Source: Guadua angustifolia
Taxonomy: Eukaryota; Streptophyta; Magnoliopsida; Poales; Poaceae
Assembly: GCA_036346375.1 (NCBI GenBank)
Contig: CM070505.1
Location: 52,574,626-52,638,625, forward strand
Length of the DNA stretch: 64,000 nucleotides
Direction of reading: 5' to 3'
This document shows positions 10,487-21,263 of this stretch, one piece after another. The notes under the pieces were generated by a model. The model worked only from the letters and a program-made list of their open reading frames with translations, had not been told where the DNA came from and searched no databases. How positions within the stretch are numbered: position 1 is the stretch's first letter; each line of letters begins with the position of its first letter. The position numbers and the translations under genes were made by a program.

Positions 10487-11963
10487 AATGCGATTGAATG
10501 TAAGACTTTATTATCTTTGATTTAATTTGAGTCTAAGGATTGCCGTACTATTAAGAGGATGCGACGTCGAATGACTTTTAGATGTGTCAAGTGCTCAAAT
10601 GATTCATCCTTGTAAAATTTAGAGAGAGAGTGGTGTTGGTGGTGCCAGAAAGTGAGAATTGTAGGTCTTCCTTGGATTCTTTGTGAAATCTGGATTTATC
10701 CTTTGAGATTTGGGTAGTGAGACCTTGTTGGTTGTGTAGCCCTTGTTCTTAGCTCTCAATAGAGTCCAAAATCACTTGAATCGGGTCCGAATCAAAAGTT
10801 ATGCTCGTTGGCTTAGCTGTTGAGTCAAGTCCGAGTATCCGATTAATTCGAGTATCCTGACATTTAGTCCGACACCTGTAAAATGGTCCGAGTATCCTGG
10901 ACTTTGGCGCAGCTCAAACGGCTAGTTTTTGGGGACCTCTATTTAAAGCCCTCTCTTCCCCATTTGAAAAGTGGCCGTTACTCCACCGGGTTTGAGGTGT
11001 TCTCCTCTTGTTCTGAGCCCTCAAAACACCTCTTTACCCCTAGATCTAAGTGATCCCTTTGTGAGAAGGGTTGGGAAGGGTTTGATGAGTGAGGTGTTAG
11101 ATTGAGGAGATTTGACTTGTTGAGCACTTGATTTCATCTCCAAGCTTGTTCTTCGTGAGCATTTGTTACTCTTGAGGTTGAGGACTCCTAGACGGCTAGG
11201 AGGTCACCCACGAGCCACCCAGACTTTGTGTGGTTGGTCGTGGAAGTTTGTGAAGGTCCGATTCCGCCTCCGCAAGGGAAGGAATCAAAGAAGTGAAGAC
11301 CGCAGTGCATTTGTGCAACACCGGAGGAAGAGGGTTGAAAGAGACCCCACTCAAGCATCAAAGGAGTTGAAACCAGCGAGTGCATTTGTGCAACACCGAG
11401 TAAGAGGGTTGAAAGAGACCCCGACTAAGTGTGACGAGCCGCCTCAACGGAGACGAGGATCCTCAAGGATCCGAACTTCGGTGAAAATCGTTGTCTCCAA
11501 GTTTGCCTCTTGCCCTTGCTTTATTACTTGATTTTGAATCTTGAAATTGCCCGATCTATTTGATTATTGAGTTTTCGCTAGGCATCTACTTGATCTAGGT
11601 TCCCGCTAGTGTTTATCATCTTTGTGTTCAAGTAGATTGTTTAAAAGTTGGAGAAATTTCAAATTTCATCTCGAGGTGCCCAACCCGAGTATCCGGACAA
11701 TTACCCCTGATAGTCCGGACATTTATACCGTGAGTATCCTGATAAAACTCGACACTCCGGCCGATTTCGGCTCTTCAAGGTCTCCAACTGAGTATCCGGA
11801 CAATTACCCCGGATAGTCCGGACATTTATACCGGAGTATCCGGATAAAATCCCCGGACACTCCGGACTGAAAACCTTGGATTGTTTTATTCCGCTGTGAT
11901 TTAGTTTTAAATTTATTATTCGCCTATTCACCCCCCCTCTAGGCGACATCACCTGCCCTTTCA
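10487..11963 (+). repeat. 3' LTR of nested copia element, 5'-truncated
   Basis: It matches 5888-7336 of the left LTR throughout and ends CCCTTTCA just before the target duplication. Homology begins abruptly at GATTGAATGTAAGAC (left copy about 5892). The first 1.07 kb of the LTR, including its TG start, is absent, and the boundary merges into internal sequence. Differences from the left copy are mostly 1-3 base indels at CCGG-like sites. Confidence 0.8.
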
Positions 11964-11968
11964 CAAAT
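11964..11968. repeat. Target-site duplication CAAAT, right copy
   Basis: Identical to 4808-4812; sequence after it returns to the integrase of gypsy element A. Confidence 0.9.
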
Positions 11969-12484
11969 ACTCCAAGGGATCAAGAAAAGGGTCTTCAAAG
12001 ACCCTCCCGGCAAGGCGGGTCATGGGTGGACGAGCTTCCTTCCGTCTCTTGGGCCATACGCACCACGGCAAGCCGAAGCGCGCTAAACGCCATTTCACTG
12101 TATGGCGCAGAGGCCGTCTCCCCGCCTACCGAATCGTGGTCTTCGGATCCCCAAGAGTACACTTGGTCGGGATATCCACCAAGGTCGTGAGCGCCGCCGA
12201 CCTCGATCTCAGAAGAAACTCACAGAAAGGCACAAATCCGATCACTGCCTACTGCAAGAAATCTTTCGCAAGCACGCGCCAAGTCAATTCGCCCACGCTT
12301 GGTAGTTAGCGACCTTGTCCTACGCCGATTCAGACACATCGAAGACCAACAAACTATCTCCCAAGTGGGAGGGACCTTTCACGGTCGTTTCAAATACGCC
12401 CGGGCTGTCCGCCTTTGCAATGGAAGATGGTCACAGGTTTCTAGTTCGTGGAACATCGATCACCGCAAGCAAGTTCCATGTCTA
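11964..12484 (+). pseudogene. Integrase, second half and C-terminal domain (element A)
   Basis: Immediately after the target duplication the integrase resumes as ILQGIKKRVF and then WVDELPSVSWAIRTT (across frames at 11969-12100), followed by YGAEAV. Next come the C-terminal words LVLRRF (from the frame at 12299) and, at about 12340-12484, WEGPF-like and SSSWNIDH segments that end the polyprotein in this family. Element B shows the same ending on the - strand near 24680-24840. The core and C-terminus bind LTR DNA during integration. Frames shift at least three times. Confidence 0.78.
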
Positions 12485-13339
12485 AACTCATTTGTCGTTT
12501 CTACATCATGTTGTAAATTCACAACCTTACTTTTGGAGCAAGATAGCTTTCGCTCGCTTAAAAAATCTTTTTACCTTGCTAAAGTCGGATCGCTGCAGTA
12601 ATAGCACAAATGCGTCATGAAAGCAACACCCGCCAATAAAACACTCACCACCGGAAGGCTTCAGCCTCGATAAGTCGACCTTGGTCCGCTAAGAGCTATC
12701 CAGTCATGCGATACAAGTCGCAGAATCGACACCTCCTGGCCGGTCCAAGGTTTAGCTTCGGCTCGCGTGTTGGTCGCTTCCACACTACGCCTATTAGTCA
12801 TGCGCCCTCCTCGAACCCACGACCACACTGCAAATTAAGGGCGCATGCGCCTAAGTGTCAACAAGTTTTATGGCACGCCGTTTTTTTCTTCCACCGACCT
12901 ATCCACGCTTTGTCGCCACACAGCCGGTGTTTTGGTCTGAGGGGCAAGGCTTCCTTTCATCTCTCCTCGCGAACAAGCCCTTGCTCCAACCTTAGGCGCA
13001 CGAGCATTATCCGCAACGGGGGCTGGATAGGAGCGGATCACCGGGCTCGCGTATTTGTGTTGCTTGGTCACAACTCGCCGTAAAAATTGCTGCTCCCTTT
13101 CGAGCATTTTCTACCTACACGAAGTCATTTCTCCTACAACCTACCTCGCCTATGTCGCCCATGCATCGCCCGACCTACATTATGTCTACCCCGCAGCTTA
13201 TCTTTTGCGTAATAAGCATCATCACGCATAACAAACACTTAGACATAAAAGAGCTTACGCCTGTGTTGTCACATCCACAAAAGTTTTCCAAGGCCGAGAG
13301 AAAGAACACACAACTCTACACACCGGCGCCGCTCTCTAA
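12485..13339 (+). other. Spacer between integrase and antisense frame of element A
   Basis: No conserved protein words on either strand. Short frames at 12706-13083 and 12868-13107 show no recognised domain. The sequence corresponds in position to 24111-24660 of element B. Confidence 0.5.
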
Positions 13340-16300
13340 GCGCAAGCAGAAGCTTTTGCCTATAGTCGGCAATCTTGGCCTCAAGGTCGATCACCTTCCG
13401 CCGGCTTTATGACCTTCGTGGGCTTCTTCATGAGTCGCTCAACCTCTTCCTTGTCCCGGTTTGGTAGGGCAAGCATGCGCCGCCTCGCCTAGGTCGGTCA
13501 CCTTGGCTTCAAGGGCTGAAAGCACTGCCTTTTCTCGCTCAAGATCTTGCTCATACCCAAGGGCCCTGCCTCGCTAAGGGCCGATCCTTCTAGCCGGGCC
13601 GCCTTCGCTTCCATTGCCCTAGCTCTTCCTTGGCTGTTGGGACCTCGAGCTCACCACCTTGGCCTCGAGGGTCTAGGCAAGATGTTTCTCCAAGCTCTTG
13701 CTCGAGCTTTGGACCTTGCTCGCTAAGAGCGAGATCCTTCCTCACAAAGTTAGCGGTTCGCTTCACCGCTTCCAGCTTTGCTCGAGCTCAAGCACCTTCT
13801 TCTCGCCGCAAATGATATCTTCCTTGGATCGACGAGAGCGGATCTCTCTCGCCTAAGCTCGCCGAGCTCAAGGATCCGTTTTGACTCCGCCGGGCGCTTC
13901 GTCGCCTCGGGCACCTTTTCACGACTGTAACGTCCTACCGCTAAGGTCGTTTCACCTTTTCCTCCAGCCTCCGGCGCCGCTTCGCTTTCATACAATCGGC
14001 CACGCGCCACGGGACGACAAGACTCGTCAAAGTTCTCCAAGGTCTTGTTAAGGAGTCATGCGAGTAGAAAACTCTAAGCAAGATCCCCACCGCAAGAACC
14101 AATGAAGGAAAACGACTACAGCGCGGAGCATCCTCACCGAGCGACGCGGCTGCGAAGGTTTTTCCGAATTGTCAAAATCTCCCCGCCGATATCTTCGAGA
14201 CTTGGCAGTGGGTACGTGACAAGCCCTAATCCTTGAAAAAGGCCGGATTAGTCGACGAGACGACCGTCCTCTCGGGCATGAGGTTCGCCTCGACGAACGA
14301 GACTCCACTCTCGGGCGGCGCCCCGCCAAAGTCTGCCATTGTCATCCCGAAAGCACGTTGTTCGCTCGGGGCCCCGACACCCACTCGAAATGCGGATCGC
14401 TGGGTGGTGCCGCCTCGTCTCGTTAGGGCGGTTTGCCCGGATTTCACGCCTCGTTTTGGGCAAGTATTTCGCCAAGGCACCGGGTCTCCCTAGGCAGCTC
14501 ACGAGTCTTGAATCTCTATCACCTTCTTCCTTGACGTCTGGCCGTGCTTCGGAAGGCGGGGCTCCGCTTCGCTTTGGTCGCCAAATGACGAACTTTTCCA
14601 CCGCTTCCACACTCCGCATGATCACCACGCTTACATGCAGATCGGGAGCACGCCCGCTTAAGGCATAATCAACAAGCTCGTAAGTTATTTTATGCGGCAA
14701 CCGAGGGGCCCACGAGCTATTTCTCCCACGCCGAGAGTGGGGTTAGCCCGGTGCGGCAAAGACCGAGGGAAACGGCTAAAGACAAAGCAAGGATCAACAC
14801 TCACCTTTGGCCGGTCCTTCCGACACCATGGGCGAAGTTCGCATCACGCCGAGACCACTTGCTCGGCCTTCTTCTCGCCGCCCGGGTGATCTCGCGGCCG
14901 GGCGACCTCCTCCATGTCAACCCCCATCACGTTTTCCCGGATGCCCGGTTCATGGGCAAGGCTTCGCCTCGACTAACGATCCGAACTCCCGAGCCTTGGT
15001 GGCTCGCGCGAGTTGGTCCTTCACGCCGGCGAAGCTCCTCTCCAGCGCCTTCCGCCGACCGCACCATTCCTCGATCAATCTCCCTCCGCCGCGATTTCTT
15101 CGATTTGAACTCCCAGTGCTATAATTCTTCACCAAAGCCCTGCTGCTTATCTCGCCTTCTTGCGGTCTAAGATACTCCATATGCCGCTTCGTGGGTCTTG
15201 TGGGCGGCCAGATGTCTCTTCGACGTCCTGCACTCACGGCAGGCGTGGCGGCCTCTGCCCCTCCCCTTCTTGGCCTTGGTCATGCGGACGAAAGCACCCC
15301 ACCGCTGCCCACTGGGACTCGAGTTCGCCCACCTAATGCCTTCCAGGCGAGCTTTTCCTATCAAGAGAAGCACGGTGCCATCGTAAAGGTTCGGATGTCG
15401 CTCAGACGCAAATACTTAGTAAAAGCCTCAGATGCCCTTCCCGAGCATGAATGGCCGAGGAGCTACCAGACGCCTCGCTGCGGCACGCCTCGTCGGGACT
15501 TGGCGCCTGCTCAAGCTCCTTGCCCTTGGGGGTCCCGAACATTTCAGCGACCTTCCGCTTCCACCCGCAATGGCCCGGTCGCTACCATGTCGCATAAGCA
15601 GCTTGTCACGGTTTCGAGCGGCGCGGTACGAAAATGTAACTGTCATGAGTCATGAGGGCGCACGGATGCGGTTGCGGTGACATCGCCCCATCCGCCGATT
15701 TCAAGAAGGTGCTTCTCCTCCTTAGCGGGAAATCTCGCTCGGAGGAAGTCGCGGGCGATGTCCCGCCCGGTGAGCCCCATGTTCGTAAGCTCATGGATCA
15801 TCATCAGGACCCGCTCTTCATTAGGGCGATCATGGACGCGATATCGACGCTGGCGCTGCTGGCCTCCGGCCAGAAGCGCAGAGCTCTCGGCGCCCGCAGT
15901 AGAACCAATGGTCAGCCCAGCCCGCTACGGAGTCCTTGAGGGTGAAGGGGGGAAACTCGTACGGGCGAACGGGTCTCAACCGGAAATACAGAGCACCGGT
16001 GGAGGGAGATCCGCCGGTGCGGAAAAGGTTGTAAAAATGGAGAAAGAGATTTGGCGTAGGAAGGATGCCCACAAAACCCTCACAGAGATGGGCTAAGATA
16101 TTCAAAACAAGAATGGAGTTGGGGTTCAGATGGGTGAGCTCGCACTGGCATCGCTCGAGCACGCCTCAAAAACTCACCTCGTGCAAATGGAGCCCATTGA
16201 CGGAGTAGAGGTCGACGAGACTATATCGCTGCAGGCGGGCGCCAGGCTCCTTCGCCATCCCGGATCCTCCAGAGAAGGCGCCCAAGCACCCGAGGTCTCG

Positions 16301-16348
16301 CAGCCGGAGCCTCTCCACCGCCATCTTGCTTCGCACAAACCGCGCCAT
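13340..16348 (-). pseudogene. Antisense reading region of element A: putative plant 'gypsy-type transposon' protein with coiled-coil tail
   Basis: Opposite to pol, a broken reading region starts at an ATG at 16348 (MARFVRSKMAVERLRL...). It continues with THLNPNSILVLNILAHLCEGFVG and ALYFRLRP...WADHWFYC (frame 15830-16162), then in another frame VLMMIHELTNMGLTGRDIARDFL (about 15830-15760), then RALVKNYSTGSS...LIEEWC (14950-15237), and a Glu/Lys/Leu coiled-coil tail reaching about 13340. The 'LNPN-I--I--F--LCE-FLG' word is the hallmark of the plant family often labelled putative gypsy-type transposon (Transposase_28). That family is known as an antisense ORF of Tat-type elements. Its function is not established. 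Element B has the same frame on its own antisense strand (21264-24110). Confidence 0.7.
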
Positions 16349-16912
16349 GGGAAGACTCAGAAGAGAAGCGCCGCAGAGTAAAAGGGAGGTTCGAAAAGAG
16401 GCAAGTCTTTTCGCGAGTGTCTTTTTCGCAAAAATGGCGAGGGCAAAGGAAGAAAAGCGGTCGAGGTGTTCCCGCGGTTATTTCTAGGCGAGAAGCCGAA
16501 CGGATCGGTAAGGGCGGTTGATTGCCGCAGACGTGGTGGCACGGTCTCCGGCAGCTCGACGGGCGCGGTTCCGAAAAGGTCGTTGTGGCCACGCCACGAC
16601 GCTCTCGAGGAAGGAACCGCCATGGTCTTTTCCCGCGCTGCTCGCGGGCGTTCGAGCTCGGGCCTCGCCAGTATGCCCGGCCCTGTCTGTATGCGCTTAT
16701 CCTCGAGCCTCGTTGCTCGGATACCGCAGCAGCCTCTTGCGTCATGAGATCTTTTCCCGAGCACACCGCCGGACGCCACGCCGGTTTTTCGCCGGGGTTT
16801 CGCGATTCGAGCATGGTCGCCGGGCGCCGCAGAGTTTTCGCCAATGCGACTCGATCCCGCTTGTGAGAATCTAGAGGATTACATGAAGCCTCGCCAAGGC
16901 CTTTCCTTTTTC
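16349..16912. other. Upstream region of the antisense frame in element A
   Basis: GC-rich sequence without recognised protein domain. Overlapping long frames on both strands (for example 16518-16874 + and 16221-16844 -) are best explained by the lack of TAA/TAG in GC-rich DNA. It would hold the promoter of the antisense frame if that frame were ever expressed. Confidence 0.4.
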
Positions 16913-16932
16913 CCCTTTAGCCTCGGGGCTAG
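16913..16932 (+). other. Polypurine tract of element A
   Basis: CCTTTAGCCTCGGGGCTA directly precedes the LTR. Element B has the same tract next to its 3' LTR (reverse strand, 20781-20805). It primes second-strand DNA synthesis. Confidence 0.65.
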
Positions 16933-17514
16933 CCACGGGGATTGGAGGTATCAGACCTGCACGACCATCGAACTCCGGCGACACCGACCATACCATGCCC
17001 GGATAGGCCGACCTTCGCAGCTTTACCACGTGGTTACTTCTCGACGCCTCCGCAAGCAAGCTCGGGGCCCGCGATAAGGCGACGTGGCATTAAATGCGCA
17101 AGAAGCTCGAGGGATCGTGACGCCGATTCGCGCTTCGTCCGCCGCCATTTTGGTCTCAAGGCCACTGCATTCCACGACGATGGTTCCCGTGGGCGGCGTT
17201 GCTTCATTACAAGACGCCTTTCAACAAAGAATGCGCCCGTAATAAATGATCTGCTCTTCAGAACTTTATAAATACCCTCCCACGATGGATCGGGGTTGGA
17301 CTTTCAGACTACGACACTTGCACACACCGCTTGCTTGCGAGGGCTCTTAGGATCGCTCAGGTCCTCCGAGCGCAGCATGTCAGAACCCATTTTCAGATAT
17401 TGGTGTATCCACCGACGAGGGTTATTATTCCCCGTGAGAGGTCCGAACCGATAAAAAGACCCTCAGAATCTCACGATCGTCCGTGTACTTGCGTCAAGCA
17501 TTCGCATACTCGAC
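16933..17514 (+). repeat. 3' LTR of gypsy element A, diverged
   Basis: It aligns with the reverse complement of the element B LTRs. Shared words are GGATTGG at the start, GACCATCGAA, GACGTGGCATTAAAT, a TATA box region ATAAATACCC and GGTTGGACTT downstream. The length (about 580) is shorter than the 691 of element B's left LTR. The exact ends are degraded (no clear TG or CA), so the coordinates are approximate. Confidence 0.65.
17265..17274 (+). promoter_or_regulatory. TATA box of element A LTR
   Basis: TTTATAAATA followed by CCCTCCCAC and, about 25 bases on, GGTTGGAC. The same arrangement is conserved in both LTRs of element B (TATA at 20428-20437 and about 30882-30891, - strand). Confidence 0.6.
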
Positions 17515-20084
17515 GATAGTTTTAAGTAAAAAGGGCCCCAAGTTGATCCTCATTCAATAAGTAAGTTCTACGGAGATCCTCATCCTCAATCGCCGATGAG
17601 TGTTTGCAATGGTAGTGTTTTTGTTCGCATTTAAAATGTCTCGATTCAAAACGAATATATAAAGACATGCTAATAAAAGAAAAAAGATAGAGCCACGTAA
17701 GATTGTACTGGCTATTAAAAACTCTCCATGCACCAACCGAGGATAATACTAACTAGAAATTTTTTCGCGGCGTAATACGCCGCGCGGTCCGGTTTTCCGT
17801 AGGTTTTTTTTCCGATGGTATTTTAGTTTTTTAATCATTGAAATAATGAGCGAAACGGCTGAAAGAACACAAATTTTTTGCAACAGAACACGACGCATGC
17901 GGCTGCTTTTTTCAGAGAAAAATTTCTTTCTTTTCTATGGTGATTTATTTTTAAATCGTCAAATAATGAGCTAAACGGAGAAAAAATAGAGAGATAGAGT
18001 CAGAGAAATATCTCTTTCACCAACTATCTCGGAAATATTGAGACCGAGCTGAAAACCGCGCGAGGAAAAAATCTAGAGGAAAAGGGCTAAAAACTATTAG
18101 AGATGACAATATTCTTTATCGAGTATAACACTCTACGCTGCTCACGAGTAATAATACATATTTAAAAAAATTTCAGAGACTTGCGCGTATGCGTGTCGCT
18201 TTTTCAGAGAAATTTTTTTTTCTACGCGCCTATCTTTTAAATCACTCAAATAATGAGCTTAAATGGCTGAATGGATACAAACTTTTTATGCTGAACACGC
18301 CACGCGGTGTCGTTTTCCGTGAGAAAAAATACATTTTTTTCTACAAGGCTTATTTTTTAAATCGTCAAATAATGAGCGAAAGGGGGAAAATAGAGAGATA
18401 GAGTTGTAGAAATATCTCTTTCAACTAATTATTTGGAAAATATTGGAGGCCGAGGTGGAAAACCGCGGTGGGAAAAAGCCTAGAGAGAAAAGGTTGAAAA
18501 GCATTAGAAACGACAACATTCTTTTGTCGTAGTCTAACACTCTACGCTGCTCACCGAGTAATAATACATGATTTAAAAAATATCAGAGATGGAGATGGAA
18601 AATCGAGATGGGAAAAAAGTCTACACACATATTTTTGTTGACGAAAATAATTTTTCCCGCGAAAAACGGAGAAAGGACCTAAACGTAAGGAGCAAGGACC
18701 TGATTGTTACGTTTTTGGACCTGTCCGCTATCCTGAAAAATTAGAAAAGGGTTTATCCGCGATTGAATTTAACGGAAGGGTTTTCACGTAAAATGGCGAG
18801 CGATGGACCCAAACGTGAGAAACGGGAAAAAATCTTCCCCTCACAAAAAATCACGAAGGACCTGTTTGTAATCTCTAGGGACCTATCTGTAATTTCAACA
18901 AACGCATGGGCTGTTTTGCAAAATTGCAAAAGTGACAGGTGGAGGGGCTCTCCAACCGGGAAGCCTTCCATCTATATTTGGGGTATTATGAGAACTAGAA
19001 AATACGAAATAAATTATTTCCGTTTGCATGTAACGGAGTTCACCTCGTTCTCGCAGGAACAATAAAACATTAGCAGTAGAGTTGCGTTCCTAGGAGTTCT
19101 CACTTTTGAAAACGGCTCAAATACTATATTAAGATAACACTACTGTTATTCAAAACTGATATATATATATATATATAGCACCATACGGGCAAAAAGGGGG
19201 AAAAAAGAAAGAAAGAAATGAAGGCTCGTGTATAAAATGGATTCAAGGTTGTCATTGGCCGTTGGAACAAATAGTACCAATTAATTTTGCCACAAATGTA
19301 ACAATTTAAAAAACATGCACCACCCCGAGGATGATGCCAGTGAGATTTGTCAAATTTCAAATAAAGATATTCGTTTGTTTCCATCTCCGCCAGGCACACG
19401 CTCCCCCTGTCGCTCTGCTCCTATCATTATTGTACGCCGATTCATCTCGTTTTCCACCGTGGCCTCCTTCGAAGCTCTGATCTTTTTGCTCGCTTGGTTC
19501 TGTTTTTTTCCTCGTTCGAGCTAAATTGCAAATCTGATAAAAACAGGGACATGCACCTTTCAGGCGTAGACATGGGCGTTGAGCCGGTATGGTACAGTAG
19601 GCATAAGGCCCGATAGGCCCGTGTCGTGCTAACTCTGCTTGGTTCATTTGCACTATCGCAATGAGAGGAAAGAAGCCAAATTCATATGAAGTTGAGGCAG
19701 TCGACATGAATATTAGGAGAAAAAGAACTAAATTTATTTATTTTTGAATCGGTACAAGAGTTACCGCCTCCTTCTCCCTCTTCGCCCCAAATTTCTCGCT
19801 TTGGCGCTTTCTTGACGCCTTCCTATCCCGACCGCTTCTAGTCTCCACTTCAAGACGGCTACCTCCCCCATCTCCTCCACATTCCCCGCCGCACCGTAGG
19901 CTAAAACGGGCCATACCGACAAGACCCGAGCAAAACAGTGCCATGCTATGGATCGGGAAAAAAACCGGTCCATTGTCCACCTTTAAGGCCCTGTTTGTTT
20001 CGACATTTTCACTGCCTTAAAGGTAAAAAAGCTAAAGCCTAAATAAACGACTGACTTTTAAGCCGGGCTAAAAAAAAAACTAAA
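17515..20084. other. AT-rich spacer between the two Tat elements
   Basis: No gene seen. It holds a 410-bp tandem duplication (17820-18600), a (TA)n run at about 19159-19178, and words starting GGCCCTGTTTGTTTC near 19985 that resemble the end of a degenerate grass DNA transposon. Reverse-strand frames at 19738-19980 are low-complexity and lack homology words. Confidence 0.5.
17820..18600 (+). repeat. 410-bp tandem duplication with shorter internal repeats
   Basis: The words GAGAGATAGAGT (17988 and 18398) and TAACACTCTACGCTGCTCAC (about 18125 and 18535) recur with a constant offset of 410. A shorter word, AAATAATGAGC, occurs four times (about 17840, 17960, 18248, 18367), giving a second level of repetition. 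The copies are clearly diverged. The origin is unknown. Confidence 0.75.
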
Positions 20085-20089
20085 GCCTC
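20085..20089. repeat. Target-site duplication GCCTC, left copy
   Basis: GCCTC directly precedes TGTCGG (LTR end) and recurs at 31222-31226 directly after ...CGACA. It fixes the limits of element B. Confidence 0.88.
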
Positions 20090-20780
20090 TGTCGGCGATT
20101 CGGGACAGGGGGTCCTTCACCGAGCTTACTTGTCGAATGAGGGATCAACTTCAGGCCCCTTTCCCGCAAGGGTCGTGACGTCTAAGGGCGCATGCCGAGC
20201 TACTGGTCGAGGCAAGCGACAACCGGAGAACTTGGGGACGTTTTTACCTGGTTCGCTCATGGGAGATAATAACCCTACGTCCAGTGATTGCACTAGTATG
20301 CGAAAACTGGTTACAAAGCACTTGCCCGGGGGCCTGATCGATGCTAGGGGCTCCCGTGAGCAAGCGGGGTGTGCAAGTATGGGTGTAGTACAGAAGGTCC
20401 AACCCCTAATACATTGTGCTAGGGGGGTATTTATAGGGAATTTACAGGAGACAAGTCAAGAATTATAGGGGCGTTCATCAGAGAGGACGGGCGGTGCAAA
20501 GGTCAAGGCTGGCCACGGGCACCACGACGTGGTCGCAAGGCGCCTGACTCAAGTCGGCGCAGACCGTGGCAACAGAGTCTCCAAGCGGGCGATCTCGAGC
20601 CGCTGCAAGATTTAATGCCACGCCGCTTGTCGGGCCCCGGCTTGGCTCGCTTTCGGGACGGGTAGTTCCGGAGCCGGGCTAGTCCGAAGGTCGGTTTCGC
20701 AGCGACATCCGCAAGAGCATGGTCGGCCTAGTCCCGAGCTTCGATGGTCGCATTCTCATGAAGGTAGCCAATCCTCGACA
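20090..20780 (-). repeat. 3' LTR of element B
   Basis: TGTCGG...CTCGACA termini on the + strand (inverted TGTCG/CGACA), 691 bp. It aligns over its whole length with 30555-31221. TATA-type signal on the - strand at 20428-20437. The copies differ by many 1-4 base indels around G/C runs. Confidence 0.88.
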
Positions 20781-20806
20781 GATTAGCCCCCGAGGCTAAA
20801 GGGGGA
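20781..20806 (-). other. Polypurine tract of element B
   Basis: On the - strand the sequence abutting the 3' LTR is CCCCCTTTAGCCTCGGGGGC, the same tract seen in element A. It confirms that the left LTR is the 3' one. Confidence 0.7.
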
Positions 20807-21263
20807 AAAGGCTGCACTCAAGGCCTCCGCCTAAGCCTCTTAGACTTTTACAGAGGGATTGGAGTCGAGCGGCGAAGAACTGCTGCAGATCCGGAAAGCA
20901 ACCATGCTCGTAAAGGTGCGATCCCACGAGACGAAGCGTTTCTCGCCGGGCCCGAGCAAAATAGCGCTAGTGAGGTGCGCGTGGGGAAAAATTGAGCTTT
21001 CTTTCCCAAGCGTCGTGGTGCGGTTCTCGACGCTTTTCTTTCGGGATCAAGCCGTCAGACCGCTTCGGGACGATCAGCCATCGCTGCCGGCAATCGGGCC
21101 GCTGCACGCTCTTTCTTTTCTCCTCCGCCTGTAAATAATCAAGGGACGCTTATTCGCTTTCCTTCCTTTACTCTTATTGCCGCGATAAGAACTCCGCCAA
21201 AGACCCTTGACAACCTCCGAAGCCTCCTTCTCATCAGCAGCGGTTCATCTTCCGAGTCCTCCC

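Larger units (their letters stand above)
4813..11963 (+). mobile_element. Nested Ty1/copia SIRE-type element with gag but no pol (TR-GAG-like)
   Basis: A 7151-bp element begins TGAAAG and ends CTTTCA, is bounded by the 5-bp duplication CAAAT, and sits inside the integrase of gypsy element A. Directly after the left LTR there is a primer-binding site matching the 3' end of initiator tRNA-Met. A gag-type reading region follows (7394-9146), then about 1.3 kb without coding signal, then the right LTR. I find no protease, integrase, RT or RNase H words anywhere between the LTRs. LTR elements with gag only are known as TR-GAG elements and depend on related autonomous copies. Gag content and the LTR termini resemble the SIRE/Maximus lineage of grasses. 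Confidence 0.85.
1..17514 (+). mobile_element. Ty3/gypsy Tat-type LTR retrotransposon A, 5' end outside window, disrupted by nested copia element
   Basis: On the + strand I can read, in order, gag (about 480-1620), protease (1690-2010), reverse transcriptase (2380-2845), RNase H (3130-3495), a second RNase H (3500-3960), integrase (4090-4812, continued 11964-12484), a long non-coding/antisense region, a polypurine tract and a 3' LTR. The order PR-RT-RH-INT is that of Ty3/gypsy. Two successive RNase H domains plus a long 3' region carrying an antisense reading frame are typical of the Tat clade (RIRE2/Grande/Retand-like). The 5' LTR is not in the window. Every domain changes frame repeatedly, so the copy is not autonomous as written. 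It is closely related to element B at 20090-31221 in opposite orientation. Clade assignment is by domain content, not by a tree. Confidence 0.85.
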
